Assembly: GCF_019263745.1 (NCBI RefSeq)
Contig: NZ_CP077107.1
Coordinates: 3,329,137 to 3,393,136 of the forward strand
Direction of reading: 5' to 3'
Length of the DNA stretch: 64,000 nucleotides
Source of the DNA: Methanospirillum hungatei
GTDB taxonomy: Archaea; Halobacteriota; Methanomicrobia; Methanomicrobiales; Methanospirillaceae
The notes beneath the pieces are model-generated. The model saw only the letters and a program-made list of their open reading frames with translations, made no database searches and was not told where the DNA came from. Of this stretch, positions 36,219 to 45,687 are shown in pieces. The position numbers and the translations under genes were made by a program. Each line of letters opens with the position of its first letter. The stretch's first letter is position 1.

Positions 36219-38144
36219 TCAGAACATGAAATTAAAGGCAATTAGTGCACCAATTATGAGGATGCAACTGTGTTTTACTCCTGCTTTTATCGATGACTCA
36301 CCCATGAGACCGGCAACAAGCCCTGAACACAGCCCCTGAATCAGGCAAATATGGTATAATAACCGATCCATGGTGATAAGGGAAGTAGAGCCAAGATTAG
36401 CCAGGGGTCCTGCCATTGCTAACCCTGATTTACTTTGTTCTGCTAAAACGGTCAGAAATTGTGTTGTGATAACCCCTATCACAAAAATGAAAACAAAGAA
36501 AGACAGATAGACGATAGCTGTGTAAATGAACATCTCAGAAAAACGATCCCGTTTTAAGTTTTCTGATATTCGTGCATCATTTGCAGCAATTCTTAATAAT
36601 GAAGCGATTGAGTTACTCATCGTTGCAGCTTTAGTAATCAGAGTGACTGTCCGGGCAATTAATCCTGTCTTAATCCTGTGCTCAAACCGGATAAGGGCAT
36701 CTGAAAAATTCGCACCCCATTCAATATCACGATGAATCTTTTTTATCTCATATCCAAGAACTCCCATATTGGCCCTAGATATCACAGCAATAGACTGTGT
36801 CAGGGTAATTCCTACTTCATTAATTCCAGCCATCCGGTCAAGGAAATCTGGAATCATTGCTTCTATGGATCTGACTATCTGGTTCCATCTGGTGTAAAAA
36901 AAGGCAAATGGAATAAGTGCAATAAGAAGCGCAATCATCACCTGATCATCGAGATAATTAATTGTATCCTCTAGTGTTCCGATTGGAATGGTTAGAAAAA
37001 AATAACTGGCATATATCACTGCTGCGGGCACACTGAAAATGAAAGTGAGTTCTGGTCTCTGAATAAATCCCTGCAGTGGATTTGAGAGCCATTGTTTGAG
37101 CGGTTGTAGTTTTTCAAATTTTGCCAGGGCAGAAAACAGATGTTCTTCATTCCCACTTTCTGAAATTCTGACATCAGAGTACTGGTTAAGCCATTTTGCT
37201 CTGACATAGGTAACTACATTCTCATCCTTTATGGAGATTGTATCGATCATGAGAATAAATATTGTGGCTCCAATAGGGAGGACGGCGTATCCAATAAGTG
37301 AAAGTTCGAGTATTGCCGATGATCCCATCATTCCCATCACCACGAGAATGACGATGAGAAAAAGAGGCCCTGCAATAAAAATTGTTACATAAATTTCAGC
37401 AACTAATCCAAGAAACTGGAGAAACTCTTTTTGTTCAAATTTTACTTCTTCCTGTAGATTCATTACCCGGTCTTTTAAAAAATCAGATAGATTTCCTCCG
37501 CTTTCAACCGTTGAAATAAGATCCTGCAGAAAATCACGAAGTTTTGAACTGGGGGTGGTTTCACTGAGTCTCTTTAAAGCATTAATGATATCATATCCAA
37601 AGAAATCAGCATCACGAACAGCCTGACGAAATTCATAGGATACTTCACCATAAATTGCTGACATCTCGGAAATGGATCGGAGTATAGTAATTATCTCAGC
37701 CCCTCCTTTCCTCATTGCATACATATATGATACAGCATTTGGAAGACCGATGGTGATTTTTGTTTCTCGCCCCTTTTTTGTAAGGGCTGGAATCATGATA
37801 TATGTCCAATATCCGACTATTGCACCAATAATGGTCAGAACAGTACCAAGGAGAATCTGAATAAGGATAATAATTGGAAGATTACCTGTTTCTGGATCAA
37901 AAGAGATATTTAATACATTATAGAGTTCCGGTTTTAAACCAAAATTCAGAGAAAAGAGTGCATATCCTGTTATCACTCCAATTAATCCAAAAATCAGTCC
38001 GGTCAAGATCCCGACCATGAGTGCCTGGTTTAAAAATTGTTCCAGCGTCTTCCCAGACCTGATCCCTATTAAATCATTGTGAATGTCGCCATATTTTTTG
38101 GGATTTTTATAAACTAACCAGGTAACAATCCGTGATGTGATCAT
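36219..38144 (-). CDS. Archaeal type II/IV secretion platform protein (GspF / ArlJ / TadC type)
   Basis: 641 residues with two T2SSF modules. Each has a cytoplasmic four-helix part and nearby membrane helices: the first near 160-280 (IITILRSISEMSAIYGEVSYEF), the second near 430-560 (GINEVGITLTQSIAVISRANMG). About nine membrane segments are visible. Such proteins are the inner-membrane platform on which pilins or archaellins are assembled by the adjacent ATPase. The ATG overlaps the ATPase stop (ATGA). There is no pilin gene in the window, so pilus, archaellum or secretion cannot be told apart. Confidence 0.88.
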   Translation of the reverse strand: MITSRIVTWLVYKNPKKYGDIHNDLIGIRSGKTLEQFLNQALMVGILTGLIFGLIGVITGYALFSLNFGLKPELYNVLNISFDPETGNLPIIILIQILLGTVLTIIGAIVGYWTYIMIPALTKKGRETKITIGLPNAVSYMYAMRKGGAEIITILRSISEMSAIYGEVSYEFRQAVRDADFFGYDIINALKRLSETTPSSKLRDFLQDLISTVESGGNLSDFLKDRVMNLQEEVKFEQKEFLQFLGLVAEIYVTIFIAGPLFLIVILVVMGMMGSSAILELSLIGYAVLPIGATIFILMIDTISIKDENVVTYVRAKWLNQYSDVRISESGNEEHLFSALAKFEKLQPLKQWLSNPLQGFIQRPELTFIFSVPAAVIYASYFFLTIPIGTLEDTINYLDDQVMIALLIALIPFAFFYTRWNQIVRSIEAMIPDFLDRMAGINEVGITLTQSIAVISRANMGVLGYEIKKIHRDIEWGANFSDALIRFEHRIKTGLIARTVTLITKAATMSNSIASLLRIAANDARISENLKRDRFSEMFIYTAIVYLSFFVFIFVIGVITTQFLTVLAEQSKSGLAMAGPLANLGSTSLITMDRLLYHICLIQGLCSGLVAGLMGESSIKAGVKHSCILIIGALIAFNFMF

Positions 38145-40063
38145 GATACCAGTGCTTTCAGGTCACTCAGATTATCCATTACATTCTTTTTGTCAATATA
38201 ATATGCCTGAATTATTTTTGTAAATGTTACATAATCCCGAATATTCTGGTTTTTAATCGACTCAAGAACCATTTTTCTACGGTCCATTTCATCAACCAGT
38301 TTATCAGGGCCCCATCCATGAAAAGCTGCAATTTCTCCTAAAACCTGGGAACGACCTGTATAATTGAAGTCATCTGCGATAGGATCATATTCAAAAACAG
38401 TATTCACCATAATGTTACCGGTGGCAGGATCTATTCCCGCAATTTCAACAATTTCATCACACCGGCGAACACGATCAGGACCCATCTGTATTTGTTTTTG
38501 AATACTTAAAATGTTTAATGCCTGGAGCATGTTTCGTGGAACATTTAATGGTTCGTTTTCAAGACGATGAATAGCAGCATCTACACTTCCGGCATGCATC
38601 GTTGAAAATGTTGTATGTCCGGTGTTCATTGCCTGGAACAATGTCTGTGCTTCATGACCACGAACCTCTCCTACAAGAATATATTCAGGACGCTGTCTCA
38701 TCGCTGCTTTGAGGAGCATAAACATATCCACATGAGCACCTCCTCCTTCGGAAATTATTTCTCTTGTGACACTTGCAATCCAGTTATCATGAAAAAGAGT
38801 GAGCTCTCGAGTATCTTCAATAGAAATAACTTTAGCGAGGGGGGGAATAAATAAAGAGACAGCATTTAAAGAGGTCGTCTTTCCAGATGCTGTCCCGCCA
38901 ATAAATACTAGGCTCATGTTATTCTCAATTGAAAGCCAGAAATAGACAAGCATCTCTTCATTAAATGTGTGCAGGTCCATCAGATCAACTGGGGTAAACG
39001 GAGTTTCCCTAAATTTTCTAATGGTAAAAGATGTTCCCCTGGATGTCACTTCTGATCCAAACGTCAGTTGAAGTCGAGATCCATCTGGCATCGTGGCATC
39101 GATGATCGGATTAGCTGAAGAGATATGTTTTCCTGATCGCTGAGCAAGGGTAATTGCCAGAGATATCAGGGAATTTTTATCAAATGAAATATTTGTTTTA
39201 ATGTTTTGTTCCTTTCGGTGAAACAGAAAGATTGGAACATCGTCCCCATCACATGAAATGTCTTCAATGAGGGGATCAATCATGAGTGCATTGATTCGTC
39301 CCCAACCAAGATAATTTCTAAGAAGGTAATATTCGATCTTAAATAGAGATCTTGTATTCAGGTCTATACCATAATACTCAATGAGCTCTATGGCCTTCGA
39401 TATGAGGAGCGTTTTTCTTTCAATCCCTAATTCTTCATCGGTTAGTATCAAAACATCTCTGAGATCTTCATGAATCCTTTCAAGTAATTCATATTCAAAT
39501 GGGGTTAATTCTGGTTCATAAAGAAGATATTCATGAAGTTTTGTTTTGCCATTGTGAGCAATAACAACTCGTGCTAATCCGGGCTCTACCCAGTATTCCT
39601 GTTTTGATTCGTAATGGAGAGGAAGTTGGATATCAAGAAGGTTACCATGTTTTTCAAAATTATATTCTTCAAATTTCTTTTTTCTAGTCAGACTAAGTTT
39701 TTTTAAGAGTTTTCTTTCATAACCTGGATCAGTGCTCTCTTTTTCAGTTTTAAATGTTCCTTTTAAATCTTCATCAAAAACCGTTATTTCTTCTTTCTTT
39801 TTTCCAGAGTCATATTTTATTCGGGTAATGCCAGACTCATTTTTATCAGATAATTCTTTCTTTTCAGGTTTAATTGTTATTTGAGAAATTTTTGTAATAT
39901 CTGGAGTTTTTGCAGACTTTTTTTGGAGCGGGTTTTGCTCATCGCTAAAATCTCTACTACGTCTTCCGATTTTACCAATTTTAATATTTGGAACTTTTAT
40001 TCGGATACTATGGCGCTTTTTTTTCTTTTCTTCTGATTTATTATATTGATCAGATTTTTCCAT
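38141..40063 (-). CDS. Archaeal type II/IV secretion ATPase (GspE / ArlI type)
   Basis: 640 residues. The first 150 are a basic, low-complexity arm (EKKKKRHSIRIKVPNIKIG). The N-terminal ATPase-associated domain follows, then the RecA-like motor: Walker A FIGGTASGKTTSLNAV, an Asp-box segment (VISIEDTRELTLFHDN), Walker B region RQRPEYILVGEVRG and the His box GHTTFSTMHAGS. It powers assembly on the platform protein encoded 4 bp inside its 3' end. It is longer than typical archaellum ATPases because of the basic arm. The promoter must lie in the 239-bp divergent gap to the right. Confidence 0.92.
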   Translation of the reverse strand: MEKSDQYNKSEEKKKKRHSIRIKVPNIKIGKIGRRSRDFSDEQNPLQKKSAKTPDITKISQITIKPEKKELSDKNESGITRIKYDSGKKKEEITVFDEDLKGTFKTEKESTDPGYERKLLKKLSLTRKKKFEEYNFEKHGNLLDIQLPLHYESKQEYWVEPGLARVVIAHNGKTKLHEYLLYEPELTPFEYELLERIHEDLRDVLILTDEELGIERKTLLISKAIELIEYYGIDLNTRSLFKIEYYLLRNYLGWGRINALMIDPLIEDISCDGDDVPIFLFHRKEQNIKTNISFDKNSLISLAITLAQRSGKHISSANPIIDATMPDGSRLQLTFGSEVTSRGTSFTIRKFRETPFTPVDLMDLHTFNEEMLVYFWLSIENNMSLVFIGGTASGKTTSLNAVSLFIPPLAKVISIEDTRELTLFHDNWIASVTREIISEGGGAHVDMFMLLKAAMRQRPEYILVGEVRGHEAQTLFQAMNTGHTTFSTMHAGSVDAAIHRLENEPLNVPRNMLQALNILSIQKQIQMGPDRVRRCDEIVEIAGIDPATGNIMVNTVFEYDPIADDFNYTGRSQVLGEIAAFHGWGPDKLVDEMDRRKMVLESIKNQNIRDYVTFTKIIQAYYIDKKNVMDNLSDLKALVS

Positions 40064-40302
40064 CTAAACCCCACCAGAAACCGATAACAAACATATGGTT
40101 TCATCAGGTATCAGTTGAGTATCATATGACATCATAGGTTAAAAATAATAACAATTTTCACCTTGTATAAGAAGGGAATATTCTATTACTATCCATAACC
40201 GAATAACAATCTGCACGAGAAGAAATAATTTATAGGATAGTTTCTGATACAAAGGATTAATTTGTTATTGAAGATGAAATACAACTATCTAGTTTTTTAA
40301 TA

Positions 40303-41139
40303 ATGACCGGCGGAAAATTCGAATATTATATGCCAACCGGATTGTCAACCCTTGATCCGGTTTTTGGTGGAGGAATCCCTCCAGGTTCTGTAATTTTACT
40401 GAAAGGTGATATTGGTTCTGGTAAAAATGAATTTGCTTACAGTTCAATGATAAATTTGTCTCATCTTCTCAATCAGGGAAACCCGGGTGAAAAGGTTCTG
40501 GTGCCAAAAGAGATCAGGTATATCACGGTAACAAAACGAAAAGAATCCATTCTTCGTGAAATTTCTCAGTCTTTTCATGAAGATCTGCTTTCCAATATTG
40601 ATAAAATAAGATTTGATGATTTATCGGATATTTATTTTGACACAAGTCTGGTGCCAATCAGTTGGTATTCGGAATATGATGACATCATTGAACGAATGAC
40701 AATGCGTCGGAAAATTCACGACAATTTGTTGACAACTCTCTCCTTCACTCTAGATGAAATGCCTGAACAAAGCATGGTTATTCTGGATTCTTTGACAGAG
40801 ATAGCAACGCAATACATTGCTGCTGGAAAGTGGCCTGATCTTTCAGCATACTTAAGAGGGATGCAGCGTGTATCGAAAAAATGGAATACCACTTTTTATT
40901 TAATTCTGACCAAGGGTATCCTAAGCCCATATCAGGAGATTGAAGTAGCAGATGCGATGGATGCTGTGATTCATTTCAGGTGGGAAGAATCATCAAGTGC
41001 AAAAAGACAAAGGGTCCTTTATATTGAAAAATTCCGTGGGGTCATGATTCATCTTGAAGATCGTGATCTTGTGAAATTCGCTGTTAAGATTACTTCAGAA
41101 CGTGGTTTTGAAGTCATTAACATCAGGGTAGTGATATGA
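40303..41139 (+). CDS. RecA/KaiC-like ATPase with altered P-loop
   Basis: 278 residues of the RAD55/KaiC/ArlH-like group. It opens with the usual STLDPVFGGGIPPGSVILL. The P-loop reads GDIGSGKNEF, with Asn in place of the normal Thr/Ser that holds Mg2+, so ATP hydrolysis may be weak. The Walker B-like strand is SMVILDSLTEIA. The gene overlaps the next RecA-like gene by 4 bp (ATGA), and the two probably form a heteromeric pair. They are read divergently from the secretion ATPase operon, which is suggestive since ArlH partners with ArlI and ArlJ in archaella. A TATA-like TTTATAGG lies near 40231. Confidence 0.82.
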   Translation: MTGGKFEYYMPTGLSTLDPVFGGGIPPGSVILLKGDIGSGKNEFAYSSMINLSHLLNQGNPGEKVLVPKEIRYITVTKRKESILREISQSFHEDLLSNIDKIRFDDLSDIYFDTSLVPISWYSEYDDIIERMTMRRKIHDNLLTTLSFTLDEMPEQSMVILDSLTEIATQYIAAGKWPDLSAYLRGMQRVSKKWNTTFYLILTKGILSPYQEIEVADAMDAVIHFRWEESSSAKRQRVLYIEKFRGVMIHLEDRDLVKFAVKITSERGFEVINIRVVI

Positions 41140-41849
41140 AAGCACCTTTGGCAAAGATTCACCGGTTGGGATTTGGAATCAAAGGCCTGGATGAGATGCT
41201 ATCCGGAGGATTGATTGAAGGAACTGTTTCTGCTATTATTGGTGCATATGGTACCGGAAAGACTAATTTCGCCCAGTACTTTATTTGGGAGGGTTTGAAA
41301 CAGGGACAAAATGCATTGTATATTACACTTGAAGAAAGGACTTCACGTATCCTGAATTATATGGAGAATAAAGGTTGGGATGTGTCTGCATTTTTAGACA
41401 CAAGTTTTACTATTGTAAATCTGGATCCTTCTGATTTTAATCTGGCAATAAATAGTGTAAAAAATGAACTCCCCACTCTTATTAAAAAAACCGGAGCTCA
41501 CCGGGTTGTCATTGATCCAATCTCTCTTTTTGAAGACCTATTTCATGATGATGCAACTCGCCGAAGGGAAATGATGCGGTTCTTAGAGAGTATTCGTGAT
41601 CTTAATTGCACATCTCTTTTAATTAGCGAAGCAGATAAAACGAATTCATTTATTAGTAAATACAATCTGATAGAATACCTGAGTGACACGGTGATTTTGC
41701 TAAAATATGCACGTGGTAGTGATTCAACTGATGTCCATCTAGCAATTGAGGTTGTGAAAATGCGTATGTCACAACATTCCAGGGAAGTAAAACCATTTGA
41801 AATCCATCAGGATTCAGTAATTGTATATACAGAAGCAACAGTTTTTTAG
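41136..41849 (+). CDS. RecA/KaiC-like (RAD55 / ArlH type) ATPase
   Basis: 237 residues, a single KaiC-like domain. Opening GFGIKGLDEMLSGGLIEGTV is followed by a canonical P-loop (GAYGTGKTNF), EE in TLEERTSRIL and Walker B strand HRVVIDPISLF. Unlike the preceding protein its nucleotide site looks intact. The length fits ArlH, the archaellum-base ATPase, but also stand-alone signalling RAD55-like proteins. It is the second gene of the pair, with TAG as stop. Confidence 0.85.
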   Translation: MKAPLAKIHRLGFGIKGLDEMLSGGLIEGTVSAIIGAYGTGKTNFAQYFIWEGLKQGQNALYITLEERTSRILNYMENKGWDVSAFLDTSFTIVNLDPSDFNLAINSVKNELPTLIKKTGAHRVVIDPISLFEDLFHDDATRRREMMRFLESIRDLNCTSLLISEADKTNSFISKYNLIEYLSDTVILLKYARGSDSTDVHLAIEVVKMRMSQHSREVKPFEIHQDSVIVYTEATVF

Positions 41850-41944
41850 TTGTTCATTCATTTTGTAACTGATAGAGGAAATAAATTCTTGATCTGATCT
41901 CTCTAATCTGTTTAGTTCATTTTGTTGTGTATCAGGATAATCAA

Positions 41945-43063
41945 ATGAGGATCTGTTGGAGAACGATACCGAGTCAACGCAATAGCATGGCTTGTTTGCA
42001 TGTTGCTTGTGAGAGGGCAGGTTATCATCTGAATTTCGTAACAAGGCCTGAAGAGGATGTTACTCTGTATAGTCTCAACTCCATTACCGGTCATTTATAT
42101 ATTGAAGAAATTCAGAATGCAGATGCAATTACCATAATTGGTGGCCCTCATGCGTCTGCACGATGGAAAGACCTGGTTTCTGTTGCAGACTATGTAGTGG
42201 TGGGTGAGGGAGAATATACTGTCCCGCGTTTGTTAGAGAGTATAGAAAAAAACATGCCTCTACCTCCCGGAGTTGCCACATCCTCTTTCTATAAACCGGT
42301 AGATCATACTGTATACCTTGATGGAAATCCAAGTTTTGGAGAGTATAAAGGGTATATAGAAATTTCTCGTGGGTGTCCATATGGCTGTACTTATTGTCAG
42401 ACACCTAGGATTTTCGGTAGATGTATGCGTCATAGAAGTATCTCTTCGATTGTTAATCTCGCGAAATCTTTCCGGGATATCAGGTTTTTAAGTCCGAATG
42501 CATTAGCTTATGGTACTGATGGCATTCATCCCGACATCCGCCATATCAGTTCTCTATTAAAAGAATTGGCGAAATTGCCAGAAAAGAAGGTATTTCTAGG
42601 AACTTTCCCTGGAGAGATCAGACCCGAGTTTGTCACAGAAGATGCCATTGCACTAATTTCCCGGTATTGTTCAAATACAAAAGTGCATATTGGGGCTCAA
42701 TCCGGTGCAGATAGTACATTAAAAAAGATCCATAGAGGTCATTCACTTACAAAAGTTTGGGATGCTATTTATGCATGCACAGATGCCGGGCTTACCCCGA
42801 TTGTAGATATTATTGTTGGATTTCCTGATGAAACAGACGAGGAGCTGCTTGAGACTGTTTCATTGTGCCATGAGGTTTCCAAGATCGGGTATGTACATGC
42901 TCACAGGTTTTTTCCACTTCCTGGAACCCCTCTGGAGAGAGGTACATCCCGTGATCTGATCCCGGAGGTGGTGTCAACCCTGGGATCTCTTGCATTATCA
43001 GGCAGATTGACAGGATCATGGAACAATCCTGAGATAAGATTTTTTAGCAAAATTCCCAAGTAA
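41945..43063 (+). CDS. B12-binding-domain radical SAM protein
   Basis: 372 residues. The N-terminal part (about 1-115) is a cobalamin-binding-like Rossmann domain (DAITIIGGPHASARWKDLV and VGEGEYTVPRLLE). The radical SAM core follows with the cluster motif SRGCPYGCTYCQTPRIFGRC (CxxxCxxC) and later strands (VHIGAQSGADSTLKKIHRGH, IVDIIVGFPDETDEE). It resembles the MJ_1487-type family of archaeal enzymes of unknown reaction. ATG 41945 has AGGAT seven bases upstream and is preferred to a GTG at 41927. A phosphoesterase gene begins 6 bp after it. Confidence 0.9.
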   Translation: MRICWRTIPSQRNSMACLHVACERAGYHLNFVTRPEEDVTLYSLNSITGHLYIEEIQNADAITIIGGPHASARWKDLVSVADYVVVGEGEYTVPRLLESIEKNMPLPPGVATSSFYKPVDHTVYLDGNPSFGEYKGYIEISRGCPYGCTYCQTPRIFGRCMRHRSISSIVNLAKSFRDIRFLSPNALAYGTDGIHPDIRHISSLLKELAKLPEKKVFLGTFPGEIRPEFVTEDAIALISRYCSNTKVHIGAQSGADSTLKKIHRGHSLTKVWDAIYACTDAGLTPIVDIIVGFPDETDEELLETVSLCHEVSKIGYVHAHRFFPLPGTPLERGTSRDLIPEVVSTLGSLALSGRLTGSWNNPEIRFFSKIPK

Positions 43064-43069
43064 TAACGT

Positions 43070-43711
43070 ATGTTGAAAGCGCTCCTGCTTGCAGATCTGC
43101 ACGGAGAATACGGGATGCTTGAATCCTTCATGGAATTAGCGCCCGATGTCGTCTTCATCGCAGGGGATATCACCAATATGGGAACTGCAAAGGATGTTGA
43201 GACCTGTTTTTCCCGGATCGATGTCCCGAGTTTTTCGGTTCCCGGAAATTGTGATCCTAAGGAGGTTGTTGATGCACTTGAACAGAGTAACAGTGTCAAC
43301 CTCCATGGTTCGTACATGAACCTGGGCCGGATATCTCTGGTTGGTATTGGAGGATCCAATCCTACACCATTTGGTACTCCGTTTGAAATGACAGATAAAC
43401 AGATCGACGATCTGATGAAGATTTCAATGGAGAGGATGCAGAAGAGTATACATAATGTCCTGATCAGCCATGCTCCCCCACAGGGATACCTGGATGAGAT
43501 CGGTGGCAACCATGTTGGAAGTGCCAGCGTTCAGAAGTATATGGATAAGTTTGACCTTATCTGTTGTGCTCACGTTCATGAACAACGTGGTATTGTAGAA
43601 GAAGGTGGCATTAAGGTGGTTAATCCTGGTCCGGCTGCCATGGGCAACTGTGCCATGATCCACTTTGGTGATGAGGCAAAAGACATTGAAGTAAAATTAC
43701 TTAATGTTTAG
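43070..43711 (+). CDS. Calcineurin-like metallophosphoesterase (YfcE type)
   Basis: 213 residues. The two-metal phosphoesterase motifs are present: LADLHGEYG, FIAGDITNMG, VPGNCDPKE (the usual GNH/GNC motif), LISHAPPQGYLDEIGG and CAHVHEQRG, ending with VVNPGPAAMGN. The closest match is to archaeal YfcE/MJ0936-like phosphodiesterases. It lies 6 bp behind the radical SAM gene and overlaps the convergent CYTH gene by 11 bp at its end. Confidence 0.9.
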   Translation: MLKALLLADLHGEYGMLESFMELAPDVVFIAGDITNMGTAKDVETCFSRIDVPSFSVPGNCDPKEVVDALEQSNSVNLHGSYMNLGRISLVGIGGSNPTPFGTPFEMTDKQIDDLMKISMERMQKSIHNVLISHAPPQGYLDEIGGNHVGSASVQKYMDKFDLICCAHVHEQRGIVEEGGIKVVNPGPAAMGNCAMIHFGDEAKDIEVKLLNV

Positions 43712-44228
43712 ATAAGAGGAGTTCTAGATAGGAGATGCTTATTCTATCTCCGACAACTCCTAATTTTTCAGCTAAATTGTCTACTCGTATTGCCGCATTT
43801 TTTGCATCATTTTCAGTAATTAACTCGATTTCAATAAACTCTCCTAAGTCATCCACCTTATCGAGAGCAATTGAAAAATCCTGATATGTATAGTATTCCC
43901 GAAGTTTTCTTACTCGTGCAACCGGTTTAAATCCAAGATTGCGTAAAATAGTATCAAATGTTTCTGATTTATCCAGGTGGACGTTATGTTCTTCCCGGAT
44001 TTTTGAGCCCATCAGGGTATTTTTAGGCCCTTTATATGTAAGTATGGTTTTTCCACCTGCACTCCGTACACGAAGCGCTTCATCTGTTACTCCAAAATCA
44101 CGATGAGGGGCATTATAATAGAGGTCTTCTTCAACTACTGTTTCCGAATGTTTTCCTCCAATAGAAAGAATACGGTTTTTTATTTCGTCAATATTGATAA
44201 CTTTGACTTTTATTTCAATCTCAAGCAT
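43701..44228 (-). CDS. CYTH-domain protein (class IV adenylate cyclase / triphosphatase-like)
   Basis: 175 residues. The ExExK signature sits at the start (MLEIEIKVKV), followed by the tunnel-fold strands with charged residues facing inward (ALRVRSAGGKTILTYKGPK, SKIREEHNVHL, ALDKVDDLGEFIEIEL). Such proteins bind triphosphorylated ligands; archaeal members are called class IV adenylate cyclases or thiamine-triphosphatase-like. The reaction here is unknown. ATG 44228 has AGGAT seven bases upstream and replaces a GTG two codons earlier. Confidence 0.88.
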   Translation of the reverse strand: MLEIEIKVKVINIDEIKNRILSIGGKHSETVVEEDLYYNAPHRDFGVTDEALRVRSAGGKTILTYKGPKNTLMGSKIREEHNVHLDKSETFDTILRNLGFKPVARVRKLREYYTYQDFSIALDKVDDLGEFIEIELITENDAKNAAIRVDNLAEKLGVVGDRISISYLELLLSKH

Positions 44229-44278
44229 ATACACTATCCTTTATCTATCTTGTTTGCCACTTACTTAAGGAATCAGGA

Positions 44279-44962
44279 ATGTCAATACAAGAAGGCGACT
44301 TTATCCGGCTGAACTTTACCGGATATGCAAATGGAATACTTTTTGATACAACCGACGAACAGAAAGCCCGCGAAGCTGGTGTTTTTGATGAGCAGCGGGA
44401 CTATACTCCTAAGGTTGTATGTGCCGGAAAGCGACAGATAATACTCGGTATTGATGAAGCTATTATTGGGAAAGAACCCGGTTTTGAAGAGACTATCGAA
44501 GTTTCACCAGAAAAAGGATTTGGTGAACATGAACAGGAATTACTTCGTTCCTATGAGAAAAAGTCTTTTTCTAAAAAACCAGAACGGGGAATGCGAGTTA
44601 CCATACCTGAAGCAGGAACAGGAACTGTTGTAAATGTTATTGGAAACCGGGTTATTGTTGATTTTAATCATCCTCTTGCCGGACAGACACTTACGTATAC
44701 ATACCGAATCGAGGGAATGGTCGAAAGCGCGACTGAGAAGGTTTCAGGTCTTATCAAACTGTTTTCAGGGTATGATATGGAAGTAGAACTGGAAGGTACA
44801 ACTGCGAGAGTGAAACTGCCGCCAGGTATCTATTATGCAAGCAGAAACTGGTTAAGCATGAAACCGTACATCACCAATTCAATCTTTGATGATGTTGCGG
44901 ATATTGAAGAAATTCAGTATATCGAGACTTATAAAAATACCAAAAAAGAGTCTGAAGAATAA
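44279..44962 (+). CDS. FKBP-type peptidyl-prolyl isomerase (SlyD-like)
   Basis: 227 residues. An FKBP domain (EGDFIRLNFTGYANGILFDTT, then GIDEAIIGKEPG) is broken by an inserted IF chaperone flap (FGEHEQELLRSYEKKSF ... VIVDFNHPLAGQTL) as in SlyD and archaeal long FKBPs. A further C-terminal part of about 80 residues (IKLFSGYDMEVELEG) is present as in other methanogen homologues. It speeds proline isomerisation and holds folding intermediates in the cytoplasm. It is convergent with the cyclophilin gene, with 4 bp between the stops. Confidence 0.93.
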   Translation: MSIQEGDFIRLNFTGYANGILFDTTDEQKAREAGVFDEQRDYTPKVVCAGKRQIILGIDEAIIGKEPGFEETIEVSPEKGFGEHEQELLRSYEKKSFSKKPERGMRVTIPEAGTGTVVNVIGNRVIVDFNHPLAGQTLTYTYRIEGMVESATEKVSGLIKLFSGYDMEVELEGTTARVKLPPGIYYASRNWLSMKPYITNSIFDDVADIEEIQYIETYKNTKKESEE

Positions 44963-44966
44963 TTAT

Positions 44967-45428
44967 TCAGACGATTGTAGCCTTAAGGATGACAACATCC
45001 TCTTTCGGCTTATCAAATCGATCTCTTTTTACTTTAGATATCGCATCAACAACATCCAAGCCTTCCACCACTTTCCCAAAGACCGGATGTTTTGGATCCA
45101 GGTAGTTATTGTTCACAACATTGATGAAGAACTGACTGCCACCTGTGTTCGGGCCGCAGTTAGCCATAGAGAGCGTGCCGCGATCATTCCGATTGTTCTT
45201 GCCAAATTCATCCTTAATAGTATAACCCGGCCCTCCGGTTCCTTTCCCTTCAGGACAACCGGCCTGAACCATAAAACCATCAATCACCCGGTGAAAAATT
45301 ATCCCATCATAAAATCCTTTTTCAACGAGTTTTTTAAAATTTCCCGCAGTAATTGGTTTATCTTCTGCTAACTCGATGAGAATGTCCCCCATGGATGTGG
45401 TCATTTTCACCCGTACTGGCTCTGCCAT
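44967..45428 (-). CDS. Cyclophilin-type peptidyl-prolyl isomerase
   Basis: 153 residues, a single cytoplasmic cyclophilin domain: [20 protein letters not shown] contains the catalytic Arg in FHRV, and [19 protein letters not shown] contains the Gln and Phe of the active site. [15 protein letters not shown] closes it. No signal sequence is present. Small cyclophilins of this kind in methanogens look bacterial in origin. It faces the FKBP gene, so two unrelated prolyl isomerase families end against each other. Confidence 0.95.
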   Translation of the reverse strand: MAEPVRVKMTTSMGDILIELAEDKPITAGNFKKLVEKGFYDGIIFHRVIDGFMVQAGCPEGKGTGGPGYTIKDEFGKNNRNDRGTLSMANCGPNTGGSQFFINVVNNNYLDPKHPVFGKVVEGLDVVDAISKVKRDRFDKPKEDVVILKATIV

Positions 45429-45669
45429 ATAGTACTAATGGAATGTTTTTACAGAAAATTACTTCCCTCTTAAGCATAGGTTTGTGATTTCTGTGGTTGT
45501 GTTTTATATGGATCAGCGAACGTGAGAGATGATAAAATATGAATATATTTATAATATGTGAAGAATATGATCTTCTATATATCAAGAGCTGGTTCTGGTA
45601 ATTGGGTTTCAGGTTAAAAATGACGTCAGGTGTTGATCTGATAACTCATGAGGGACTGGCTTATCCACG

Positions 45670-45687
45670 TGGGGAGTGTTAAGGAAT
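45670..45687 (+). promoter_or_regulatory. Shared leader motif, copy 1 (before the first PKD protein)
   Basis: TGGGGAGTGTTAAGGAAT runs into the ATG at 45686 and includes the ribosome-binding region. A near copy lies 43 bp before the second surface-protein gene at 49071. TATA-like elements further upstream (near 45502 and 45545) would place it inside the leader RNA. Confidence 0.3.

Noticed and set aside
36219..41849. Complete archaellum operon
   Set aside because: No archaellin, ArlC/D/E/F/G or prepilin peptidase is seen; only ATPase, platform and RecA-like genes are present.
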